Positions 1 through 6,620 are shown, counted from the stretch's first letter. The stretch is DNA of 12,511 bases from Promethearchaeia archaeon (GCA_029856295.1 JAHQWS010000330.1:1-12511); one strand, 5' to 3'. Notes: generated by a model from the letters alone, not told the origin. A program made the numbers and translations.

Positions 1-631
1 CAGTAGATCCTGCTGCTACAAAAATAATATCAGGCTCAGAAATGGTTTTTTTATCAATCTGATTTTTCAACTCAAACATAGCATTAATAAATCCTAATGT
101 TCCTATAGGAGATCCTATCCCAAAAAGTGGTGTTCCTCCTAATGACATTAAATAATAGCTGGGATGAAATAACCTAAAAATTAAGGTTTTAAAGGTACCA
201 AATTCAAAACTTTTACTAAGATGAAGTTTTGCTCCAAAATAATCGTAAAGTAGTAATGAACGCTGGACATGCCATGTTAACGGTTGATATGACAGAAATA
301 AATGGCATTTTAATCCTAATTCTTTAGCAATAATAGCGCATGCAATACCGTGATTGGTTCCTATTCCCCCAAAGGTAATTATCCCTTTTTTTCTTCTTTT
401 TATAGCTTCTCCAAATATAAATTCAAATTTTCTAAGTTTATTACCGCCATAGATATGATGATCCTTATCGTCACGTTTAATATAAATCTCTCCACCTTTT
501 AAATCGAGTTCTTTTTCTAATTCAGTAAGTCGATCAACTGGTGTAGGAATATTGGTAAGTAAAGACATCCAAGGAACTTTCCCTTTAAGGTTGGGATATG
601 ATTCAAGCAAAACTGGCCCCTTAATTTCCAT
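1..631 (-). CDS. PLP-dependent D-cysteine desulfhydrase/ACC deaminase-family enzyme (3' end missing)
   Basis: This gene is read on the minus strand and runs off the left edge; 210 residues are present, roughly two thirds of a usual 330-380-residue member. It is a fold-type II PLP enzyme. Visible signatures are IPTPVDRL (28-35), IYIKRDD (49-55), the cofactor-lysine motif GGNKLRK with K65, the stretch TFGGIGTNHG (86-95), and the start of the phosphate-binding loop AAGST at the cut edge. Relatives deaminate D-cysteine to pyruvate, sulfide and ammonia, or open 1-aminocyclopropane-1-carboxylate to 2-oxobutyrate; the substrate cannot be settled here. I chose ATG 631 because the region before IPTPVDRL (SYPNLKGKVPW) looks like family sequence, which excludes the internal ATG at 568. 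A TATA-like TTTAAATTA about 24 bases upstream also suggests a leaderless message. The frame stays open upstream to a stop at 755-757, so a longer N-terminus with a non-standard start is possible. The family is secure; the substrate is open. Confidence 0.85.
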   Translation of the reverse strand, partial: MEIKGPVLLESYPNLKGKVPWMSLLTNIPTPVDRLTELEKELDLKGGEIYIKRDDKDHHIYGGNKLRKFEFIFGEAIKRRKKGIITFGGIGTNHGIACAIIAKELGLKCHLFLSYQPLTWHVQRSLLLYDYFGAKLHLSKSFEFGTFKTLIFRLFHPSYYLMSLGGTPLFGIGSPIGTLGFINAMFELKNQIDKKTISEPDIIFVAAGST

Positions 632-860
632 AATTGATAAAATTTTATCTAATTTAAAAAAATTTCTTAAATCAAAAAGTAAAAACTTAAAGAAATCTGC
701 AATAGGACTTCTAATAGTAATTTTTGATAACGAGAAGAGTTTTATTTTATTATTTTATCATTATCAGAGGAAATAAGCTTTTAAATGCGAATTAATAACT
801 AATTTTTAGATTGAAATATTTTATAATTTAATAAAAAAATAAAATAGATTATGATAAAAA
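632..860. promoter_or_regulatory. Divergent promoter region between the PLP enzyme and the amino-acid dehydrogenase
   Basis: This 229-base AT-rich gap separates two divergent starts. For the minus-strand gene, a TATA-like TTTAAATTA lies around 650-660, and the perfect 14-bp palindrome GATAAAATTTTATC at 636-649 sits between it and the ATG at 631. For the plus-strand dehydrogenase, TATA-like sequences are TTTTAAA near 780-786 and TTTATAAT near 820-827. No Shine-Dalgarno sequence is visible before ATG 861. Base composition makes any single TATA match weak evidence. No RNA gene or additional convincing ORF is seen. Confidence 0.4.
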
Positions 861-2051
861 ATGAGTCTTAATATTAAAGATCCCTCTATTTTTGATGAAT
901 TAGGTCCCGAAAAAATTGTTTTTTTAAGAGATGCAAGCGTAGATATGACTGGCATTTTAGTAATAGATAATACAGCAATCGGTTGGCCTGCCGGAGGAAT
1001 CCGAATGGCACCGGATATCACCGTTGAAGAAATGGCTAGATTGGCAAGAGCCATGACATATAAATTTGCGTCATATCGATTAAAGGTGGGAGGGGCCAAA
1101 GCAGGTATTATGGCAGATCCTCTTTCAGATAAAAAGGACTTATTAGTAGCAAGTTTTGCTGAAGCAATTAAAACGAATATCATAGAAGATAAATATTACT
1201 GTGGTCCAGATATGGGAACTTATGATAGAGATATAGAAAGAATTTTCAATATTATAGGTAACCCCGGATTAGTCCCTAAACCACTAGGAATGAAAAAAAA
1301 CGGATTTCCCGTCGAAGAACTATATACTGGTTATGGCGTATGTTATTGTGTTGAAGCAGTTTTCAATTATCTAAAAAATTTAGGAGAATTTGGAGAAAAT
1401 TATAAACCAAAAATTATATTAGAAGGGTTTGGAAAAGTAGGAGTAGGAATAGCAATGAGTCTTAAAGAATTAGGCTTTAAATTAACCGGAGTTTCAACTA
1501 TCAAAGGTGGAATCTTCGATGAAGATGGACTTGATTTAGATAAATTGTTAGAATTAAAACTCAAGCATGGAGATAATTTAATAAATCAATATGAAAGTAA
1601 AAACCTTGTAAAAATCGAAAAAGAAAAATTATTTGAGCTTTCATCCGAATATCCAACAGATTTTCTTATCCCTGGGGCGAGACCAGATGTTATCAATAGA
1701 AATATTATAGATAAAATTGAAGCTAAGGCAATAATTCCAGCCTCTAATATCCCCTTTGAAAAAGGGATAACAACTACTCTCAAAGAGAGAGGAATTATAG
1801 ATTTCCCAGATTTTGTGGCAAATGCTGGAGAAGTGTTAGCGCTTGGAGTAAATAAAGTAGCAAAAAATGCAGATGAAATTTTTGTTTATGTAAAGGAGAA
1901 AATAAATGAAAAAGCTATGGAAATTGTTAATGGAGCCCTTGATAAAAATCTCTCAGCTTATGATTATGCTGTTGATGATGCTTTGAGTTATATTATGAAA
2001 TATTTGAATAGAAAAGCTAAAAAAATAGAAAAATTGAATAAAAAATATTAA
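861..2051 (+). CDS. Leu/Val/Glu-type amino-acid dehydrogenase
   Basis: This is an NAD(P)-dependent oxidative deaminase of the Glu/Leu/Phe/Val dehydrogenase family, 396 residues. It converts an L-amino acid to the 2-oxo acid and ammonia, reversibly. The N-terminal substrate domain has GGIRM (45-49), MTYK with K68, GGAK with K80 and PDMGT with D117. These match the substrate-binding and catalytic K68, K80 and D115 of Bacillus leucine dehydrogenase. The Rossmann domain has GFGKVG (189-194), and VANAGEV (319-325) follows. Residues that hold the glutamate side-chain carboxylate in glutamate dehydrogenase (Lys before GG, Ser after NAGGVLV) are A44 and L328 here. I therefore infer a branched-chain or other apolar amino acid as substrate rather than glutamate. 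After the second Rossmann strand the sequence is VSTIKGG, without the usual acidic residue, so coenzyme choice is open. The start is the ATG giving the full family N-terminus. The gene converges on an enoyl-CoA hydratase 27 bases downstream. Confidence 0.9.
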   Translation: MSLNIKDPSIFDELGPEKIVFLRDASVDMTGILVIDNTAIGWPAGGIRMAPDITVEEMARLARAMTYKFASYRLKVGGAKAGIMADPLSDKKDLLVASFAEAIKTNIIEDKYYCGPDMGTYDRDIERIFNIIGNPGLVPKPLGMKKNGFPVEELYTGYGVCYCVEAVFNYLKNLGEFGENYKPKIILEGFGKVGVGIAMSLKELGFKLTGVSTIKGGIFDEDGLDLDKLLELKLKHGDNLINQYESKNLVKIEKEKLFELSSEYPTDFLIPGARPDVINRNIIDKIEAKAIIPASNIPFEKGITTTLKERGIIDFPDFVANAGEVLALGVNKVAKNADEIFVYVKEKINEKAMEIVNGALDKNLSAYDYAVDDALSYIMKYLNRKAKKIEKLNKKY

Positions 2052-2058
2052 ACTTAGC

Positions 2059-2080
2059 TTTCTTATTTTTACTTTTTTTT
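2059..2080 (+). terminator. T-rich tract after the amino-acid dehydrogenase
   Basis: Three T-runs, ending in eight consecutive T at 2073-2080, begin 7 bases after the dehydrogenase stop. Archaeal RNA polymerase commonly terminates at such runs without a hairpin. The tract reaches the stop codon of the convergent hydratase. The reverse transcript has its own T-runs opposite the A-rich end of the dehydrogenase (about 2019-2047), so the two messages probably overlap at their 3' ends. Confidence 0.4.
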
Positions 2081-2858
2081 AATGTTCTATAAATTTTTTA
2101 AGTTTTTCTCTGAGCCCTTCAGATTGTCCGGTTGTTATCATCGCAACAGATTCTCGTCCTAATACTCCCTCAATATCAATATCTTGATTTTCATTAATGA
2201 GTTGTTTTGTTAAGCGTAGTGCAAGGTGATCTTTAGCTACAATACTATTAGCTGTTTTCTTAAGTATTCTATCAAGTGATTCAGGTTTACAAACTTCATT
2301 AACTAAACCGATATTAAGAGCTTGTTGTGCAGAAATTTCTTTACCTAAAAGCATAAGCTCCTTGGCTCTCCCTTCTCCAATTATTCTTGGCAATATTTTT
2401 GTTGAAGCATTGGAGAAAAAAAGTCCGACACCCACTTCAGGCAACATTATTCGAGTATCACTCGCAGCAATTCTTAAATCACTCGCAAGTGTGTGTTCGA
2501 ATCCCCCACCAATGACCCAGCCATGATACCCTACAATAATAATTCCTGGATGAGCATACATGGATCTCGTTAATATTTGCCAAGATTCCATAAATTCTAT
2601 GGCTTCAGCCATTCGATCAGTATTGGATGCTAGTTCGTATCCATATTTAAGATCTGCCCCTACTGTAAAATGTTTTCCATTTGCGGCATATATTACACAT
2701 ACATCTCTATTTTCAGCACTTTGCTTGAATGCCTCAATTAACTTAATATTTGTTTTTAAATCTAAAGTATTTCGTTGTTCAGGTTTATTGAGGGTTATTG
2801 TGCCAATATCCCCTTTTTTTTCATACAAGACAGAATCTTCTGACATATTTTTATACAT
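2079..2858 (-). CDS. Enoyl-CoA hydratase/isomerase (crotonase) family, copy 1
   Basis: This is a crotonase-fold enzyme of 259 residues, the usual length for a monofunctional enoyl-CoA hydratase. It probably adds water to a 2-enoyl-CoA in fatty-acid or amino-acid carbon-skeleton oxidation. The CoA/oxyanion regions are HFTVGADLK (63-71) and GWVIGGGFE (113-121). Both catalytic glutamates of rat mitochondrial hydratase (E144, E164) appear conserved as E121 in GGGFE and E141 in LPEVGVG. The C-terminal half has GRAKELMLLGKEISAQQALNIGLV, typical of the family. It is about 60 % identical by eye to the crotonase at 4695-5462. Two starts are possible: ATG 2858, or ATG 2846, whose product aligns better with the paralogue. 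Purine-rich AAGAGAG precedes both but sits at ideal distance for neither. It is divergent from acyl-CoA synthetase 1, which suggests linked control and a shared CoA-ester pathway. Hydratase, isomerase or hydrolase activity cannot be separated from sequence alone. Confidence 0.9.
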   Translation of the reverse strand: MYKNMSEDSVLYEKKGDIGTITLNKPEQRNTLDLKTNIKLIEAFKQSAENRDVCVIYAANGKHFTVGADLKYGYELASNTDRMAEAIEFMESWQILTRSMYAHPGIIIVGYHGWVIGGGFEHTLASDLRIAASDTRIMLPEVGVGLFFSNASTKILPRIIGEGRAKELMLLGKEISAQQALNIGLVNEVCKPESLDRILKKTANSIVAKDHLALRLTKQLINENQDIDIEGVLGRESVAMITTGQSEGLREKLKKFIEH

Positions 2859-3034
2859 CTCTCTTATAATTTTGATAATATTAGTTTTATTTTTTCAATA
2901 TATTTCAGAATAAGAATTTTATTTTTATAAGTTTTTATTTAGAAATTTTATTCAAATTTACGGAATAAAAGTTAAAAATTTTTATACATAGATTGAAATT
3001 ATATAAATTAATAGAAAATATGAAAAGTGATTAG
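2859..3034. promoter_or_regulatory. Divergent promoter region, hydratase 1 / acyl-CoA synthetase 1
   Basis: This 176-base, extremely AT-rich gap lies between divergent starts. Candidate TATA elements are TTTATACA at 2981-2988 for the plus-strand synthetase and AATATATT at 2897-2904 for the minus-strand hydratase. TAAAAATTTTTA at 2973-2984 is a perfect 12-bp palindrome overlapping the synthetase TATA candidate. The synthetase has a short ribosome site, GTGAT at 3027-3031, complementary to the AUCAC of the archaeal 16S 3' end, 3 bases before the ATG. No gene is seen. Confidence 0.4.
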
Positions 3035-4633
3035 ATGGATATTCCAAAGTTTGATTTTTTATGGCAATATGTTGATCATTGGGCTTCAGTAGATCCTAAT
3101 TTTCCGTTAATCAAATTCAAATGGAAAAAATATAATGCGAGAGAATTTAAGGAGACAGTTGATCAATTGTCTAAAGCTTTCATTAGGTTAGGTGTCAAAA
3201 GAGGGGATAGGGTGGTAACTATCCTTCCTATGATCATGGAATTTGCGTTAATTTATTTAGCTGCTAATTCGGTTGGAGCTATCTGTGTCCCTATGGATGT
3301 ACGTTTTAGACCTGGAGATTATCGTCGATTTATTTCGCATATAAAACCAAAAATAATGATCCTAATAGGGAAAGCTCGAGGTTATAATATAGCTAATACG
3401 ATTAGTGAGTTAAGTTCTGAATTTGACTCGGATATTAAATACTTTATTATAGGTCGTGATGAATTCGGAACTCCTTTTGAAGAGTTATTATCTACTACAT
3501 ATGAATTGGATACAGAATTAGAAGAAGTTAGAAAATCATTAAATCCAGAGGATGGTGCTCTCATTATATTCACGGGGGGAACCACTGGGAATCCAAAAGC
3601 TGCGATGTTATCTCATAAGAATATTGCTCGTGCGAGTTATCATGAAAGTAATTATATAGGTGAGAGAATTGGAAAGCTTGGCGCCTCACAGAGATTCAAA
3701 ATATTAGTTAATCTTCCCACTAGCCATGTTGGGGGTCCAGTAGAAATTATGGGTACAGGCTTAGCTGGAGGGAATCAATTAATATTGCAGGAGCAATGGA
3801 ATCCATATGCCGTATTAAGGACCACAAAAAAGGAGAATGTTCCATTAATAGGAGGGGTCCCGACTATGTATGCTATTCTCTTGAGCTTACCAGACTTGGA
3901 TAGTTTTGATCTTTCCATGTTAAAAGTGGCTGTGGTTAGCGGAGAAAAATTGAGCATGGAATTATTAACTGGTATGAAGGAGAGAATTTGTCCAAATATT
4001 CTTAATGCATATGGGAGTACTGAATCTGGACCAGAAGTAACCTTTACAGAACTCGGTGATTCATTGGATGAACTAGCAAATGGTTATATTGGTAAATTGC
4101 TTCCAGAGCAAGAGGTTAAAATCGTAGATGATGAGGGGAATGAGTTACCTCCTGGAGAGATAGGAGAAATGCTTTTTAAGGGAACGCAAACGATTAATGA
4201 ATATTTTAACATGCCTGAGGAAAATAAAGCCACCTTTACTGAAGAGGGGTGGTGTAAGAGCGGGGATCTTGGCTATATTTCTAATGATGGAACTCTTTAT
4301 ATCAAAGGGAGGAAGAAATTTATAATAAGAGTAGGCGGATATACTGTTCTTCCTTCAGAAGTAGAGGATATAGCTGTTCAGCATCCCCATGTAGTAATGG
4401 CAGCAGCAATTGGATTTCCTGATGAAATTTATGGAGATGCAATATGGCTTGCGATTGTCCCTGAAGTTGGAAAAGAAGTGGACGAAAATGAGATAATCGA
4501 ATTATGTAAACAACAATTAGCAGATTTTAAAGTTCCTAAGAAAATTGTTTTCGAAAAAGAACTCCCTATTACACGTCTTGGAAAAATAGACAGACCTGGT
4601 CTTAGAAAAAAATATGTTGATTCAATGAAATAA
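3035..4633 (+). CDS. AMP-forming acyl-CoA synthetase (ANL superfamily), copy 1
   Basis: This 532-residue enzyme activates a carboxylic acid with ATP to an acyl-adenylate and then transfers the acyl group to CoA. All core motifs are present in order: the P-loop FTGGTTGNPKA (179-189), LPTSHVGG with H231, YGSTESG (326-332), SGDLG (409-413), GRKKFIIRVGGY (425-436) and the C-terminal lysine motif ITRLGKIDR with K517. TGGTTG rather than TSGTTG also occurs in E. coli FadD. PKA replaces the usual PKG, and Phe429 stands where GRxKD/E normally has an acid. The substrate is not readable from sequence; medium or long fatty acids, branched short acids or aromatic acids are all possible. The start is ATG 3035, with GTGAT just upstream. 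It is about 45-50 % identical by eye to the synthetase at 6642-8273. It lies between the two crotonase genes, which supports a role in feeding CoA esters to a beta-oxidation-like route. Cytosolic; no signal or membrane segment is seen. Confidence 0.92.
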   Translation: MDIPKFDFLWQYVDHWASVDPNFPLIKFKWKKYNAREFKETVDQLSKAFIRLGVKRGDRVVTILPMIMEFALIYLAANSVGAICVPMDVRFRPGDYRRFISHIKPKIMILIGKARGYNIANTISELSSEFDSDIKYFIIGRDEFGTPFEELLSTTYELDTELEEVRKSLNPEDGALIIFTGGTTGNPKAAMLSHKNIARASYHESNYIGERIGKLGASQRFKILVNLPTSHVGGPVEIMGTGLAGGNQLILQEQWNPYAVLRTTKKENVPLIGGVPTMYAILLSLPDLDSFDLSMLKVAVVSGEKLSMELLTGMKERICPNILNAYGSTESGPEVTFTELGDSLDELANGYIGKLLPEQEVKIVDDEGNELPPGEIGEMLFKGTQTINEYFNMPEENKATFTEEGWCKSGDLGYISNDGTLYIKGRKKFIIRVGGYTVLPSEVEDIAVQHPHVVMAAAIGFPDEIYGDAIWLAIVPEVGKEVDENEIIELCKQQLADFKVPKKIVFEKELPITRLGKIDRPGLRKKYVDSMK

Positions 4634-4649
4634 CACAATCGACTCATCA

Positions 4650-4664
4650 TTTTTAAAAAAAAAA
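4650..4664. terminator. Bidirectional T/A run between convergent synthetase 1 and hydratase 2
   Basis: Five T followed by ten A lie 16-30 bases after the synthetase stop and 31-45 bases beyond the hydratase stop. Read on the minus strand this is a run of ten T, a plausible terminator for hydratase 2. On the plus strand it is a weaker T5 for the synthetase, helped by TTCTTTTTT at 4698-4706. No GC-rich hairpin is present. Confidence 0.4.
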
Positions 4665-4694
4665 TTAATAATAAATTTAATTACAAATTATACT

Positions 4695-5462
4695 CTATTC
4701 TTTTTTCACAAATTTCCCAATTCTTCGTTTTCCCTCTTCAGATTGCCCTGTCTCCATAATCGCAAGCATTTCGCTATCCAGAACACCCGCCATATCTTTA
4801 TCAAGATTTTCATTTAAGAGCTTTTTAGCTATGCGAACTGCGAGATGAGAATTTTGTAAGATAGAATTTGCTGTTCGCTTAAGAATCCTATTTAATCCTT
4901 CTGCTTTACAAATTTCACTTACTAAACCAATATTGAGAGCTTGTTCCGCATTTATTTCCTTGCCTAAAAACATTAATTCTTTAGCACGTCCTTGACCAAT
5001 TATAAGTTGTAATAATTTTGTGGAACCATTTGAAAAGAAGAGTCCAACTCCTAACTCAGGCAGCATTATTCTCGTATCTGTGGCAGCAATTCTTAAATCA
5101 CAGCATAATAACATCTCCAAACCCCCTCCAATTACCCATCCATGGAGCCCCGCAATTATTACTCCCGGATGGGCTAACATCGCTCTTGTTAACTCTTGAA
5201 AGCATCCAATAAATTCCATGGCTTCAGGTAATTTTTCTATATCATTGAGTAATTCATATGTATATTTGAGATCATCGCCTACAGTAAAATGTTTTCCTTC
5301 AGCTGTAAAAATTACACAGACGTCATTATTTTTAGCACTCTGTTTAAATGATTTAATTAATTTTTGAACTGTTATTAAATCTAAAGAATTTCGTTGTTCT
5401 GGTTTATTGAGTATGATTTTCCCGATATCTCCTTTCTTTTCATATAATACAACATTTTCCAT
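4695..5462 (-). CDS. Enoyl-CoA hydratase/isomerase (crotonase) family, copy 2
   Basis: This second crotonase-fold enzyme has 255 residues and is collinear with copy 1 over its whole length. The same landmarks occur: LYEKKGDIG (6-14), NKPEQRN (19-25), HFTVGDDLK (58-66), GWVIGGGLE (108-116), LPELGVG (134-140) and the C-terminal helix region LGKEINAEQALNIGLV. The presumed catalytic glutamates are E116 and E136. The residue forming the first backbone oxyanion contact is Asp (GDD) where copy 1 and rat hydratase have Ala (GAD). Active-site-lining positions also differ (GGGLEMLLCCD against GGGFEHTLASD), so a different acyl group is likely. ATG 5462 is well supported: GGTGAGGT at 5477-5470 includes GAGGT, 7 bases before the ATG. 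The gene is divergent from the threonine dehydratase-like gene and convergent with synthetase 1. A hydratase is likeliest; isomerase or hydrolase remains possible. Confidence 0.9.
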   Translation of the reverse strand: MENVVLYEKKGDIGKIILNKPEQRNSLDLITVQKLIKSFKQSAKNNDVCVIFTAEGKHFTVGDDLKYTYELLNDIEKLPEAMEFIGCFQELTRAMLAHPGVIIAGLHGWVIGGGLEMLLCCDLRIAATDTRIMLPELGVGLFFSNGSTKLLQLIIGQGRAKELMFLGKEINAEQALNIGLVSEICKAEGLNRILKRTANSILQNSHLAVRIAKKLLNENLDKDMAGVLDSEMLAIMETGQSEEGKRRIGKFVKKE

Positions 5463-5469
5463 TTTAATT

Positions 5470-5477
5470 ACCTCACC
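5470..5477 (-). promoter_or_regulatory. Ribosome binding site of hydratase 2
   Basis: On the minus strand the sequence reads GGTGAGGT, matching the archaeal anti-Shine-Dalgarno complement (GGAGGTGATC) in two registers. It lies 7 bases before ATG 5462 and fixes that start. Confidence 0.7.
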
Positions 5478-5630
5478 TTATTTTACAATTTTTAATGAAT
5501 TAATAAGTTAAAAAACGTTTTTTGCTTAAAAAAGCAATTCAATTGAGATGAATTCATTTCAAAATCCTTTTTGAGTTTAAATAATTTACATATTCAATAT
5601 TGAATTGTATATCTTATTATTTATAGAAGG
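5478..5630. promoter_or_regulatory. Divergent promoter region with several perfect palindromes
   Basis: This control region lies between hydratase 2 (minus) and the threonine dehydratase-like gene (plus). It holds AAAAAACGTTTTTT (5510-5523), the inverted repeat TTGCTT-AAAA-AAGCAA (5522-5537), ATGAATTCAT (5548-5557) and ATTCAATATTGAAT (5592-5605). The first overlaps a TATA-like TTTTTTAACTT that would place transcription just before the hydratase 2 ribosome site. The last abuts GTATAT at 5607-5612, which lies about 20 bases before the dehydratase start. This is compatible with a dimeric regulator such as an Lrp/AsnC-type protein, but no regulator is encoded in the window. AT-richness raises the chance of accidental palindromes. 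Confidence 0.4.
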
Positions 5631-6611
5631 TTGGTAAAAATTTTCGAAGATTATAAAGAAGTGTATGAGAGAGTCAAAAAGGGTGTTAATAAAACTCCTG
5701 TCATGACTAGTCGCACTCTCAATTCGTTGGTAGGTGATGCTAAAGTCTATATAAAATGTGAGAATTTCCAACGTACGGGGTCTTTTAAATTTAGAGGGGC
5801 ATGGAATGCCCTTAATTGCTTAACTGATGAAAAAAAAAATAGGGGGATAATAGCACATTCATCAGGTAATCATGCTCAAGCCGTGGCATTGGCAGCTACA
5901 TCATTAGGAATAAAGGCTATTATTGTTATGCCTGAAAATGCGCCTAAAGTAAAGAAAGAAGCAACAAACCGTTATGGGGCTGAAATTGTTATAAGTGGAA
6001 ATGATCCTCTTGATCGTGAAAAATTAGCTGACGAGTTAGTACAAGATAAAGGTTATACTTTAGTCCATCCCCATGATAATAAAAACGTCTATTTAGGCGC
6101 GGGTACTGCTGCTTATGAATTAATAAAAGAAGTTGGGCAATTAGACATGTTACTTGTTCCTGTAGGTGGCGGAGGATTATTGAGCGGGAGCTCAATTGCA
6201 GCTAAAGGTTTATGTCCTGATATTAAAATAATTGCTGTGGAGCCAAAAAACGCAGATGATGCGTTTAGATCGTTTTATGATAAACAATTATACCCTTCAA
6301 TAAATCCTCAAACAATCGCAGACGGACTTCGCACTTCATTAGGAAAAAATACCTTTAAAGTAATCTTAGAAAAGGTTGATAAAATAATAACTGTTACCGA
6401 AGACCAAATCGTTGACGCAATGCAATTTTACTGGGAGAGAATGAAATTAGTAGTTGAGCCTTCAGGTGCAGTTTCCTTAGCAGGGTTGCTTTATAATGAT
6501 GAAATTTCTCCATGGACTAAAGGCGCAAAAATAGGAGTAATTATTAGCGGAGGAAATATTGATCTTTCAGAATTTTTTACGCTTATAAGAAAGAAATTGC
6601 CAAAAAATTAG
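5631..6611 (+). CDS. Threonine/serine dehydratase or serine racemase-like PLP enzyme
   Basis: This fold-type II PLP enzyme has 326 residues and no C-terminal ACT regulatory domain, so it is of the catabolic rather than the biosynthetic IlvA layout. Landmarks are GSFKFRGA with the cofactor lysine K53, SSGNHAQAVA (77-86), the glycine phosphate loop VGGGGLLSG (178-186), EPSGAVSLAG (276-285) and SGGNID (307-312). The expected reaction is L-threonine to 2-oxobutyrate and ammonia, or L-serine to pyruvate and ammonia. Serine racemase-type traits are also visible: S78 in SSGNH matches the racemising Ser84 of human serine racemase, and EPKNADD keeps the Mg-site pattern (E204, A208, D210). No ATG fits the N-terminus. 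TTG 5631 is the best start, with AGAAGG directly before it (too close to act normally) and GTATAT about 20 bases upstream, so the message may be leaderless. It converges on synthetase 2, 30 bases away. The family is secure; dehydratase versus racemase is not. Confidence 0.87.
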   Translation: MVKIFEDYKEVYERVKKGVNKTPVMTSRTLNSLVGDAKVYIKCENFQRTGSFKFRGAWNALNCLTDEKKNRGIIAHSSGNHAQAVALAATSLGIKAIIVMPENAPKVKKEATNRYGAEIVISGNDPLDREKLADELVQDKGYTLVHPHDNKNVYLGAGTAAYELIKEVGQLDMLLVPVGGGGLLSGSSIAAKGLCPDIKIIAVEPKNADDAFRSFYDKQLYPSINPQTIADGLRTSLGKNTFKVILEKVDKIITVTEDQIVDAMQFYWERMKLVVEPSGAVSLAGLLYNDEISPWTKGAKIGVIISGGNIDLSEFFTLIRKKLPKN

Positions 6612-6620
6612 AATATTGTT

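Noticed and set aside
566..568. Internal ATG as start of the PLP enzyme
   Set aside because: The 21 codons upstream of it (ending GKVPW) look like conserved family sequence, so the start at 631 is better.
552..776. Plus-strand 74-codon open frame over the left intergenic region
   Set aside because: It overlaps the well-supported N-terminus of the minus-strand PLP enzyme, is dominated by Lys/Leu/Phe from AT-rich sequence, and shows no family features.
821..1183. Minus-strand 120-codon open frame opposite the dehydrogenase start
   Set aside because: It is an antisense shadow of the conserved dehydrogenase coding sequence, with no motif of its own.
3020..3034. Four-codon upstream ORF (ATG AAA AGT GAT TAG) directly abutting the synthetase 1 start
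   Set aside because: It is very short, and its GTGAT is better explained as the ribosome site; a chance occurrence is likely.
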